From a virus, in the IMG/VR virus record IMGVR_UViG_3300025407_000020, positions 1 through 64,000 of that record: DNA of 64,000 nt. One strand, written 5' to 3'. Numbering within the stretch: the first letter of the stretch is position 1; the number at the start of each line of letters is the position of its first letter. This document shows, piece by piece, positions 23,338 through 29,765 of the stretch. A model generated the notes under the pieces. The model was not told the origin of the DNA, did no database searches, and was given only the letters and a program-made list of their open reading frames with translations. Position numbers and translations under genes: made by a program.

Positions 23338-23430
23338 TTACTTCTTAAAACGCCGAATGCTGACTTTGATTAAATCATATGCGATCCAACCAAGCATGAA
23401 ACAGCCAATAATGAAAAGATCGTGCTTCAT
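23338..23430 (-). CDS. 30-residue single-helix membrane protein
   Basis: MKHDLFIIGCFMLGWIAYDL then a basic end (IRRFKK). One membrane helix with positive-inside end. The stop overlaps the GGAG of the next gene. Too small for assignment by family. Confidence 0.5.
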   Translation of the reverse strand: MKHDLFIIGCFMLGWIAYDLIKVSIRRFKK

Positions 23431-23441
23431 TGTTTTATTCC

Positions 23442-23720
23442 TTACCAATCGCCCGATGCGCCACCACCATCAAAGCTACCGCCACCGCCATCAAATCCGC
23501 TATAACTGTCACTGGATGAACCACTATCATACGAGCTAGACGAATCAAGTGCGCTGCTGATGATTTCAGCCGTGACAATAGCACCGAGAACATCGGAACC
23601 ATCGTCGCTGCTATCGCTAGAATAGTTACTAGTCGTGATACGACGATTAGTAGAAGCTGGAGTTCTCAGGGCACTCTTGTTAGTGAGAGGGCGCTTGTTG
23701 ATAGGATACTTAGGCAGCAT
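23442..23720 (-). CDS. Ser/Gly/Asp-rich protein with GGGGSFDGGGASGDW tail
   Basis: The 92-residue protein is basic at the start (MLPKYPINKRPLTNKSALR), then poly-Ser/Asp and a DVLGAIVTAEIISSAL helix, and ends GGGGSFDGGGASGDW. The tail resembles the Gly-rich C-terminus of TPM-domain (DUF477) membrane proteins, though no such domain is present. Function unknown. Confidence 0.5.
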   Translation of the reverse strand: MLPKYPINKRPLTNKSALRTPASTNRRITTSNYSSDSSDDGSDVLGAIVTAEIISSALDSSSSYDSGSSSDSYSGFDGGGGSFDGGGASGDW

Positions 23721-23847
23721 TGTTATTTTCCTTATGCTTACGATGCTTGATCATAAAGCGAACGAAGAAGATCGTAGTGAGTACGACGCCAGCAACAAAA
23801 CTGATGATGTTGTACTCTACTACAGTTCCAAGATTAGTGCAAAGCAT
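23710..23847 (-). CDS. 45-residue single-pass membrane protein
   Basis: MLCTNLGTVVEYNIISFVAG then VVLTTIFFVRFMIKHRKHK. One central membrane helix with a basic C-terminal side. It overlaps the next gene by 11 bases. Function unknown. Confidence 0.5.
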   Translation of the reverse strand: MLCTNLGTVVEYNIISFVAGVVLTTIFFVRFMIKHRKHKENNNAA

Positions 23848-23848
23848 A

Positions 23849-24046
23849 TCAATTCTCCACTTTAATTAGGTGCCCTTCCGGTACAGTGAATGCATCCCAT
23901 TCTTCGTTATGGTCATCCATTAAAAGAACAATGTAAACACTGTTTACTACCGGAAGTTTAGTGTGTATTCCAATGACTTTTGCTAGAAGCCCATTGATTG
24001 AGCTTCCTGGAATATTTACCCTAGCTAAATCACCATTTTTAAACAC
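23849..24046 (-). CDS. Small KOW/SH3-like barrel protein
   Basis: A GTG-start, 65-residue protein: MFKNGDLARVNIPGSSINGL then LAKVIGIHTKLP, VYIVLLMDDHNEEW and PEGHLIKVEN. The alternating strands starting with GDLARV suggest a small SH3-like barrel. Function unknown. Confidence 0.5.
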   Translation of the reverse strand: MFKNGDLARVNIPGSSINGLLAKVIGIHTKLPVVNSVYIVLLMDDHNEEWDAFTVPEGHLIKVEN

Positions 24047-24047
24047 C

Positions 24048-24680
24048 TTACTCGCCCTTAAGCATCTTGCGGATCTTGATAACGATCCAAACGATAGCAG
24101 TGATCACGAGGATCAGGATGACAAGATTGAGCAGACCATAAAAGATCATACCAAAGAATCCAGGACCCTGACTCTGAGGACCCTGAGCATACTGCACCTG
24201 ACCAGGGTCACCCTGAGGCATAACCTGAGCCTGAGGAGCATAGCCACCACCATTCTGAACAACTACCGGAGCCTGCTGACGATTATGATCAAACATCCAC
24301 AGCCAGAAGAACGGGCTAGAAGTGAAGCCGCCACCATAGCCGCCGCCGTATCCACCACCATAATAGTGATTCTGTACTACAGGGGCAGAACGATACCCGC
24401 CATTATATCCGCTAGTATATGCAGGACGAGAGACTACCCGAGTCTGTGCGGGCTTGTAGCTATAGCCAGAGCTAGTGTTGCTGAAACGCGCGGGAGTAGT
24501 TGCAGCAGGACGAGTATAGCTGGAAGTAGGACGATAGCTAGAGCTAGAGCTAAAGCTACGAGAGGAGCTAGAGCTAGAACTATGGAAGCCGCCTCCGCCC
24601 CCACCGCCGAAACGGCCAGCAAATGCAGGCTGAGCAACAAGAAGCGCAGCCATAAGACCAATAGTAAACTTCTTAAACAT
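24048..24680 (-). CDS. Exported Ser/Gly-rich protein with C-terminal membrane helix
   Basis: The 210 residues begin with a signal peptide (MFKKFTIGLMAALLVAQPAF, cleavage after PAFA), followed by GRFGGGGGGGFHSSSSSSS and long Ser/Gly/Tyr repeats including GGGYGGGYGGG, a FFWLWMFDHN segment, a Gln/Gly-rich stretch and a C-terminal membrane helix (LLNLVILILVITAIVWIVI) with basic end. Exported, membrane-held phage proteins of this type are unusual. Possible roles are blocking superinfection or envelope change; neither is shown. Confidence 0.6.
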   Translation of the reverse strand: MFKKFTIGLMAALLVAQPAFAGRFGGGGGGGFHSSSSSSSRSFSSSSSYRPTSSYTRPAATTPARFSNTSSGYSYKPAQTRVVSRPAYTSGYNGGYRSAPVVQNHYYGGGYGGGYGGGFTSSPFFWLWMFDHNRQQAPVVVQNGGGYAPQAQVMPQGDPGQVQYAQGPQSQGPGFFGMIFYGLLNLVILILVITAIVWIVIKIRKMLKGE

Positions 24681-24692
24681 GTTTAATTTCCT

Positions 24693-24914
24693 TTAGTTAG
24701 ACGAAGTGCTAGTGCTGTTGCCCTTAAAAAGCATACCGCACAGAATCATGACTCCCCAAGCCTGGAGCCAACCAATCTCATGCAATCCACTCACAGCAGG
24801 AACGAGGGCACCGTTCCAAAGCCACATAACCGGCAGACTCATGAGGAGACCGACAGTAACGATACCCACTACGCCGAGAACAATAGCCCCGACAATCTTA
24901 ACAATAGTTTCCAT
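24693..24914 (-). CDS. Small two-helix membrane protein
   Basis: Start METIVKIVGAIVLGVVGIV at 24914 behind AAAGGAAAG. The 73 residues have two hydrophobic segments and end GNSTSTSSN. Function unknown. Confidence 0.55.
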   Translation of the reverse strand: METIVKIVGAIVLGVVGIVTVGLLMSLPVMWLWNGALVPAVSGLHEIGWLQAWGVMILCGMLFKGNSTSTSSN

Positions 24915-24973
24915 ATTACTTTCCTTTGTGTTACTATAGTTTCGCGTAGCCCCGCCGGGAATTGTATAGTGCA

Positions 24974-25150
24974 TCATTGCACAATCTCAAAGTTGTGATT
25001 TAGCCACCGCCGATCCCCGGTCTTAACGCTTTCAATGAAAAGCTGTGCAGGCTTAGGAGTGACCATAGGTTCAATCACGCGCCACTCTTCGCCATGTTCA
25101 CGAATGCGATTCTTACCGTGATTAGTAATACCTTTGATTTTAATGATCAC
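24974..25150 (-). CDS. Small basic beta protein
   Basis: GTG start at 25150 overlapping the upstream TGA (GTGA). Of 58 residues: MIIKIKGITNHGKNRIREHG, WRVIEPMVTPKP, RRWLNHNFEIVQ. HGKNRIREHG and the strand pattern suggest a small RNA- or nucleotide-binding fold, unproven. Confidence 0.5.
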   Translation of the reverse strand: MIIKIKGITNHGKNRIREHGEEWRVIEPMVTPKPAQLFIESVKTGDRRWLNHNFEIVQ

Positions 25151-25323
25151 TTTGATACCCTGCGCGCAATCAGCACCTTGCAAGCAGTGTTTTCATCAGG
25201 CCAGAAATGCTGGCATTCACCATTCTTATTGTACTTGAGAAATTCTGCGAGAACCTTGTCAACCGTGGAATAGCGTTCCTTGACCATCTTGTTGACGATA
25301 TGCGTTGCGCGGTCAATATCCAT
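25147..25323 (-). CDS. Small helical protein
   Basis: Start MDIDRATHIVNKMVKERYST at 25323, two bases past the upstream stop. 58 residues with VLAEFLKYNKNGECQHFWPD and ending IARRVSK. Function unknown. Confidence 0.5.
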   Translation of the reverse strand: MDIDRATHIVNKMVKERYSTVDKVLAEFLKYNKNGECQHFWPDENTACKVLIARRVSK

Positions 25324-25324
25324 T

Positions 25325-25600
25325 TTACATGCTCCAATAAGATTCAGAAGACGGGTCGCAGCAGCGGGGAGTATCAGTAGCAATCTGAATTTCCTTACCA
25401 GTCATCAGATTGTGAACAGTCTTGTACTTGGGGGCGAACTCAATGCGATAGTGAGTGTCCCAATAGCCGCAACCACGGAGAGCGTTGACTTCACGCTTCA
25501 TCGCATCATCATCCTTGCGGTCAAACTCGTAGGACTTGATGAAACGTTCGCCAGTCTTGCAACGCTTGTCGAGACGATAAATCTTGAGAGTGTAGATCAT
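25325..25600 (-). CDS. Unknown protein with Cys-rich end
   Basis: A 91-residue protein: MIYTLKIYRLDKRCKTGERF, KREVNALRGCGYWDTHYR, and an end with PRCCDPSSESYWSM. It is first in its transcript behind a sigma-70 promoter and ACGGAG. Function unknown. Confidence 0.55.
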   Translation of the reverse strand: MIYTLKIYRLDKRCKTGERFIKSYEFDRKDDDAMKREVNALRGCGYWDTHYRIEFAPKYKTVHNLMTGKEIQIATDTPRCCDPSSESYWSM

Positions 25601-25632
25601 TTTCGTAACTCCGTTTTCTCAGCTTATGATTC

Positions 25633-25661
25633 ACTCTACACAAAAAGGTACCCGAAGTCAA
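25633..25661 (-). promoter_or_regulatory. Sigma-70 promoter (TTGACT-17-TAGAGT)
   Basis: One mismatch in the -35 and two in the -10, correct spacing. It precedes the 25600 gene by about 33 nt. Confidence 0.6.
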
Positions 25662-25687
25662 CCAAAAAATGACCTCAGGTACGATTT

Positions 25688-25960
25688 TTATTCTACCTCA
25701 CCGAGAGAAAGAATGCAGTAGTCACGATCAAGTGCCGCTGACGAAAACGCACAGGGCGTATCACGCGAGGTAATGTAAGTGATTTGACGAGTCAGTTCTT
25801 CACCAGTATATTCACCCTTGAACGGATCATATTCCTGCAGGATGAGAATGTCTCCAACCTTATAGTCACGATCCTTCAAGTCTCGCATATCATGCTTCTT
25901 AGCACCAGTCTTGAATGCCTGAAAGAATGCCGTCCAACTCTTTACTTTATGTGTTGCCAT
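25688..25960 (-). CDS. DUF3850/ASCH-like protein
   Basis: The 90 residues follow the DUF3850 pattern: HKVKSWTAFFQAFKTGAKKH, DLKDRDYKVGDILILQEYDP, YTGEELTRQITYI and YCILSLGEVE. This PUA-related fold probably binds RNA or modified nucleotides. It is common in phages; the exact role is unknown. Confidence 0.75.
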   Translation of the reverse strand: MATHKVKSWTAFFQAFKTGAKKHDMRDLKDRDYKVGDILILQEYDPFKGEYTGEELTRQITYITSRDTPCAFSSAALDRDYCILSLGEVE

Positions 25961-25981
25961 ATTACTTCTCCCTAATCTACA

Positions 25982-26161
25982 TTATAATACTTCTGCTAAG
26001 TGCGGATAGGCGGCAATAATTTCTTCTTTGCTAGGAAGATATACTTTAGTCTTCCGCTCCATAAACTCTTTGTTATTATACCAAATCTTAAGTTCTTGGT
26101 CTGTAAAATCAATACACCAGTAATGCTTATTATCGTTTCCTATACTAATATAAGAATGCAT
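25982..26161 (-). CDS. Small protein of unknown function
   Basis: A 59-residue protein, MHSYISIGNDNKHYWCIDFT, with KIWYNNKEFMERKTKVYLPS and an end helix EEIIAAYPHLAEVL. Start MHSYIS preferred over GTG six bases earlier. Function unknown. Confidence 0.5.
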   Translation of the reverse strand: MHSYISIGNDNKHYWCIDFTDQELKIWYNNKEFMERKTKVYLPSKEEIIAAYPHLAEVL

Positions 26162-26190
26162 TACCAACCCTTACTTTATGTGTTGTCATA

Positions 26191-26352
26191 TTACTTCTCT
26201 CTAACATTCATAGTGATGAATGAAGCAACAAATGCCATCATCGGTACAGCGATGTCGGCTCGGTCAAGTGTTCCCTTAACATAGTCAGGCATATAAAAAC
26301 CGATACCGCACACAATAGCCATAGCTAGTGCAAACAGAATACGTTCCAACAT
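26191..26352 (-). CDS. 53-residue membrane protein
   Basis: MLERILFALAMAIVCGIGFY then MPDYVKGTLDRADIAVPM and MAFVASFITMNVREK. Two hydrophobic stretches. The ATG is 2 bases upstream of nothing else coding and lies just after the next gene's stop. Function unknown. Confidence 0.5.
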   Translation of the reverse strand: MLERILFALAMAIVCGIGFYMPDYVKGTLDRADIAVPMMAFVASFITMNVREK

Positions 26353-26353
26353 C

Positions 26354-26587
26354 TTACTTCACCTTAATAAGAGACTGCGGAGTAGCACAACGCTTACCCG
26401 CTTCTGTATCAACAGGGACCATTCCCTGATTGTAACAGGCTTCTGTCAATAGACGATTCTGTTCTTCACGCTTATTTTCGGCATCAATCGTGACGACCAG
26501 AGCAAATATAAACGCTGCTACAATCAGAATCATAGCAGTGCTAAAGGTAAAAACGTTTTCGTAAACAATCTTGATAATATCTTTCAT
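26354..26587 (-). CDS. Single-pass membrane protein
   Basis: The 77 residues contain a membrane helix (FSTAMILIVAAFIFALVVTI), then a charged helix and a C-terminal part with two cysteines (TEACYNQGMVPVDTEAGKRC). GGAG precedes the ATG. Function unknown. Confidence 0.55.
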   Translation of the reverse strand: MKDIIKIVYENVFTFSTAMILIVAAFIFALVVTIDAENKREEQNRLLTEACYNQGMVPVDTEAGKRCATPQSLIKVK

Positions 26588-26598
26588 TTCATTTCTCC

Positions 26599-26766
26599 TT
26601 AAAGCTGGGAATAGTTAATCAGTGTGGCAATGCCAGTAACGACAGCAGCAATACCATTAAGAATAATTACAAATGGAAACTTGCGACAGTAATATACCAT
26701 GGATCCGATGTTTGCAATGCAAAGCGAACCACACAAAATAACAAAAAATAAATGAAGGTAATGCAT
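26599..26766 (-). CDS. 55-residue two-helix membrane protein
   Basis: MHYLHLFFVILCGSLCIANI, then VYYCRKFPF and VIILNGIAAVVTGIATLI. The start lies inside TGATATG after the previous small ORF and the stop overlaps the GGAG of the next gene. Function unknown. Confidence 0.5.
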   Translation of the reverse strand: MHYLHLFFVILCGSLCIANIGSMVYYCRKFPFVIILNGIAAVVTGIATLINYSQL

Positions 26767-26767
26767 A

Positions 26768-26839
26768 TCACTTCACCATATTGAGAATAGTACCGAGTGC
26801 GAAGCAGGCACTCCCTGCAAGATAAAGCCAGTTACTCAT
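26768..26839 (-). CDS. 23-residue hydrophobic peptide
   Basis: MSNWLYLAGSACFALGTILN followed by MVK. Tightly packed between two genes, with the stop TGA next to the following ATG. Real translation is plausible from spacing only. Confidence 0.35.
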   Translation of the reverse strand: MSNWLYLAGSACFALGTILNMVK

Positions 26840-26840
26840 A

Positions 26841-27119
26841 TTACGCTCCCTGAGCAACCTTGACCATGCTAGCAGGGACACGATAGCGACCATGCTGCGT
26901 TTCAACGACCAGGTTCTTGATCTTGACATCCATTACAGTGCCGTTATAAACCTTACCACGCTTGTCAGTGAACGTGACCTTTGCACCCTTCGTGATAGAA
27001 CGAACATTGGACTTGGTGATCTGCTGACGGCGCATCTTGATATATTCAATGAGGGTATTGAGTTCCTCGTTGTCAGCCTGGGTCAGAACGAAGTGCGAGA
27101 GAGTTTCAAACTTAGTCAT
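26841..27119 (-). CDS. KOW/Tudor-like protein
   Basis: In 92 residues: a helical start (MTKFETLSHFVLTQADNEEL), a basic IKMRRQQITKSNVR, then a barrel-like KGAKVTFTDKRGKVYNGTVM, NLVVETQHGRYRVPASM. The second half resembles small KOW/Tudor barrels in phage proteins that bind nucleic acid or protein. Preceded by a strong promoter and GGAG. Confidence 0.6.
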   Translation of the reverse strand: MTKFETLSHFVLTQADNEELNTLIEYIKMRRQQITKSNVRSITKGAKVTFTDKRGKVYNGTVMDVKIKNLVVETQHGRYRVPASMVKVAQGA

Positions 27120-27142
27120 TCAATGTCTCCTTGCTATATCTT

Positions 27143-27171
27143 CTTATATCAAAATGGGTCACCAATGTCAA
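27143..27171 (-). promoter_or_regulatory. Sigma-70 promoter (TTGACA-17-TATAAG)
   Basis: Perfect -35 and strong -10, 24 nt before the 27119 gene. It should drive the membrane-protein island. Confidence 0.75.
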
Positions 27172-27179
27172 CCAAAAAA

Positions 27180-27395
27180 TCACCTAACCAACAAATAATA
27201 TGTTAGCATCTTGTCATCGTCAACCGTCAAGTTCCAATGTTTGATAGACCATGGATTATCTTGCTCATACGTGAATCTCCAGCCTTTACCACCAATGCTA
27301 AACTTGGTGTAATGAGTTCTTGGCCCAATGTTCTTCACAAACCAAGCAATGTCAGTTTCTCCGGGCGGCCTTCCAAAGTTAATGGTTTTAGCCAT
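27180..27395 (-). CDS. LRWS-family small protein (divergent end)
   Basis: A 71-residue protein: MAKTINFGRPPGETDIAWFV, then GKGWRFTYEQDNPWS and end VDDDKMLTYYLLVR. The acidic turn plus final helix match the family, but the end is LLVR. It overlaps the toprim gene by 8 bases. Function unknown. Confidence 0.55.
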   Translation of the reverse strand: MAKTINFGRPPGETDIAWFVKNIGPRTHYTKFSIGGKGWRFTYEQDNPWSIKHWNLTVDDDKMLTYYLLVR

Positions 27396-27909
27396 ACTTT
27401 TTCAACAGTTCAGTAACAAACTCATCATCAGCTTCACCAAGGTCTTTGTCTTCTGTAAATACAGCAACATCGCCAAACTTAGCAAGCCTACGACCAGCAG
27501 CATCGTTGTCACACACTGCTACAACTTTGCGATTGAGCATACTCAACCAGTTACGCAAGTCCTTTGTAGGGTTGTTCGTCAATGCTGCTAGGGCGCTGTA
27601 TCCGCGCTCTGTCAATCGTGCAGCGTCAAAGATACCCTCTGTCAGAAAGACAACGTGAGGGGTCAAATGAAGCGATTCTAAGCCCCATACAGCGAGGGTA
27701 GGCTGCTTGCGATACGTGAAGTAGCGCGCCTCTTTGGGATGATTGTTCTTCATTTTATCAGCATCAGGACGATACTGCTGGTACCCGATGATACAACCAC
27801 TCTGATTGTAAAGGTAAAAGGTCGCCACTCGCTCATCTTCATCTATCATGGGACGATGAAGATTAAGGTCAATGTGGCGACCTTTAAGATGTTCAACAAT
27901 CGTGTTCAT
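27388..27909 (-). CDS. Toprim-domain primase-like protein
   Basis: The 173 residues hold a toprim fold in the second half: VVFLTEGIFDAARLTERGYS (acidic Glu) and VVAVCDNDAAGRRLAKFGD (DxD-type metal site). The N-terminal half has YQQYRPDADKMK and RYFTYRK, as in small primase-like phage proteins that lack the zinc finger and RNA polymerase fold. It could be a primase accessory or a nuclease. The ATG is 6 nt after a promoter -10. Confidence 0.75.
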   Translation of the reverse strand: MNTIVEHLKGRHIDLNLHRPMIDEDERVATFYLYNQSGCIIGYQQYRPDADKMKNNHPKEARYFTYRKQPTLAVWGLESLHLTPHVVFLTEGIFDAARLTERGYSALAALTNNPTKDLRNWLSMLNRKVVAVCDNDAAGRRLAKFGDVAVFTEDKDLGEADDEFVTELLKKYG

Positions 27910-27911
27910 AA

Positions 27912-27945
27912 GTTGACACTACATTATTTTATGTATAGTGTCAAC
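27912..27945 (-). promoter_or_regulatory. Palindromic sigma-70 promoter (TTGACA-17-TAGTGT)
   Basis: The 34-bp site has perfect 10-bp inverted arms, GTTGACACTA and TAGTGTCAAC, around a 14-bp AT-rich centre. Read from either strand it gives TTGACA-17-TAGTGT. On the minus strand it lies 6 nt before the toprim ATG. It may be a promoter with built-in operator, or a bidirectional one. Confidence 0.55.
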
Positions 27946-27951
27946 CAGTTT

Positions 27952-28155
27952 TTACCACTTGACTATGAAACCGTTAGTGTCAGAGAACCTAGACCTTAGA
28001 AGACTGACCTCATTGGATACAGCGTCTTCGGTCCAGTCTTCGTAACGATATGCAAACTTAAACTTACCATTGTGGTAAATGTTTACTACATAATCTAGTT
28101 CTTTACTAGATCCGGGAGACGCTTGCTTATACACAGTGCGATATGAGTTCATCAT
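27952..28155 (-). CDS. Small protein of unknown function
   Basis: Of 67 residues, MMNSYRTVYKQASPGSSKEL is followed by YVVNIYHNGKFKFAYRYED and a helix, ending NGFIVKW. GGGAGG precedes the start and AATAAATACTAC (28179-28186) is a possible late box. Function unknown. Confidence 0.55.
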   Translation of the reverse strand: MMNSYRTVYKQASPGSSKELDYVVNIYHNGKFKFAYRYEDWTEDAVSNEVSLLRSRFSDTNGFIVKW

Positions 28156-28189
28156 AAAAATCCTCCCTATTAAAGTAGTATTTATTACG

Positions 28190-28300
28190 TTACAATAAAA
28201 ATGTAAATCCTAAGATCATCGTTAACACTATGACTGTAAATCCAAGGATATAATCCCCCTTTGTGGCAGGCTTATCCCAGTAAGAGTTTTTATCAGTCAC
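28190..28300 (-). CDS. 36-residue membrane protein after clpP
   Basis: GTG start at 28300 inside the end of clp[21 protein letters not shown] then [16 protein letters not shown]. One C-terminal membrane helix. Coupled to clpP by overlap. Function unknown. Confidence 0.45.
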   Translation of the reverse strand: MTDKNSYWDKPATKGDYILGFTVIVLTMILGFTFLL

Positions 28301-28880
28301 GCTTGGTAACGATCTTATCAATCAATCCATAATCAAGAGCTTCTTGGGCACTCATGAAAGTATCACGATCCATGTCACGCTCAAACTCCTCGTAAGTCTT
28401 GCCCTTGCTGTTATGCTTGACATACAGTTCGGTAAGAGTACGCTTGATATGCATGATTTCCTTGTAAGAAATCTCAATATCACTTGCCATACCACGAGCG
28501 CCACCACTGGGCTGGTGAATCATGTGTCGTGCATAAGGAAGCATAAGACGCTTGCCGGGTGCACCTGCTTGAGCAAGAAACGATCCCATTGAACATGCCT
28601 GACCCATCACGATAGTAGTAATGTCGGGCTTGATGAACTGCATGGTATCATAAATCGCCATACCAGCAGTAACACTGCCGCCCGGGCTGTTGATGTAGAG
28701 TGAAATGTCAGCATCAGGATTCTCACTCTCAAGATAAAGCAACTGTGCTACGATAAGATTAGCCATCTGGTCGTGGACTTCACCCTCAAGCAAAATGACA
28801 CGATCCTGTAACAGCCTTGATTGAATGTCCATCGCCCGTTCGCCCTTGGACGTGTTCTGAATTACCATTGGGACTAACAT
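28293..28880 (-). CDS. clpP: ClpP protease subunit
   Basis: The 195 residues cover the full ClpP protomer with a short N-terminus. The catalytic triad is Ser97 (GQACSMG), His122 (RHMIHQP) and Asp173 (RDTFMSA). The oxyanion/handle parts [11 protein letters not shown] and the Gly-rich [12 protein letters not shown] are intact. ClpP forms a double heptamer that degrades proteins unfolded by ClpX or ClpA. A ClpX and a ClpS gene lie at 32-34.5 kb, so this phage brings its own protease. No promoter of good quality was seen upstream. Confidence 0.95.
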   Translation of the reverse strand: MLVPMVIQNTSKGERAMDIQSRLLQDRVILLEGEVHDQMANLIVAQLLYLESENPDADISLYINSPGGSVTAGMAIYDTMQFIKPDITTIVMGQACSMGSFLAQAGAPGKRLMLPYARHMIHQPSGGARGMASDIEISYKEIMHIKRTLTELYVKHNSKGKTYEEFERDMDRDTFMSAQEALDYGLIDKIVTKRD

Positions 28881-28920
28881 AAGATAAATTACTCGCTTTC
28901 TTAAAGATTGTGTTGTAAAA

Positions 28921-28953
28921 GATAAATACTGTTACACTCAAGACAGTCTTGAG
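28921..28953 (+). promoter_or_regulatory. Late box plus palindrome before the GIY-YIG gene
   Basis: GATAAATACTG is at 28921-28928, followed by the 17-nt palindrome CTCAAGACAGTCTTGAG (28937-28953) in the 54-nt leader, with AGGA before the ATG. Late expression of the homing enzyme is inferred. Confidence 0.5.
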
Positions 28954-28981
28954 AATTGAAGTATATAACAGGAAGTTTCAA

Positions 28982-29764
28982 ATGTCAATAGTTTCGGGAG
29001 TTTATAAGATAACATTGGTGGCAGACGGTAGAATCTACATAGGTAGTTCGGCTGATATTCACGGAAGATGGGTAGAGCATACTACTCGCCAGGAGCAAGT
29101 TATAGGTAAGGCGATAGAAAAATATGGTAAGGATGCTTTTGAGTTTGAGATAATAGAAATCTGCTCCCCAACCAAAGAGATATTACAGGAAAGAGAACAA
29201 TTCTACCTTGATCAACTTCAACCGTTTCCATGGATCAACAACCAAGGGTTTAACATAGCCCCCAATGCGTATACTCCTTTAGGTATCCGGCGATCGGACG
29301 AAACTAAGAAAAAAATGAGTGAGGTGTGGCATAAAAACCGAGACGAAGCATATTACTTACAACTAAGTGAAAACATGAAAGGTGATAAAAACCCAGCAAA
29401 GAGGCCTGAGGTTCGCGCTAAAATATCAAATTCACGCAAAGGTCAGACTTGGAAACATGATACCGAGAGAATGGAAAAACACAGGGCTGCTAGGACGGGT
29501 AGAAAACGTTCAGAACAAGCAAAGGCTAATATGAGTGAGGCTCAGCGAAAAAACAATACCAGGTCTGAGGTTGCTAAAGAGAAATTCTATCTTGCCCAAA
29601 GAAAGCTCTACGAAATAATGCGCCCCGATAGCTCCGTCTTTCAAATGTATAGTCGTGAATTAAAATCGTTTTGTTCCGAAAATGGATTGTCCTACGCAAA
29701 CTTGATCACTACGGCTAAGACCAACCGACCGTATAAGGGAGGGTGGCTTGCTAAATTAGTTTAG
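28982..29764 (+). CDS. GIY-YIG homing endonuclease
   Basis: Start MSIVSGVYKITLV at 28982 after AGGAAG; an upstream in-frame start lies in the leader palindrome region and is rejected. The 260 residues have the GIY-YIG core (GVYKITLVADGRIYIGSSAD, HGRWVEHT, KYGKDAFEFEIIEI, E of REQFYLD) and NUMOD3-like basic repeats in the middle (TKKKMSEVWH, RAKISNSRKGQTWK, SEQAKANMSEAQRKN) plus a DNA-binding C-terminus. Opposite in strand to its neighbours, as expected for an inserted mobile gene. Confidence 0.9.
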   Translation: MSIVSGVYKITLVADGRIYIGSSADIHGRWVEHTTRQEQVIGKAIEKYGKDAFEFEIIEICSPTKEILQEREQFYLDQLQPFPWINNQGFNIAPNAYTPLGIRRSDETKKKMSEVWHKNRDEAYYLQLSENMKGDKNPAKRPEVRAKISNSRKGQTWKHDTERMEKHRAARTGRKRSEQAKANMSEAQRKNNTRSEVAKEKFYLAQRKLYEIMRPDSSVFQMYSRELKSFCSENGLSYANLITTAKTNRPYKGGWLAKLV

Positions 29765-29765
29765 G

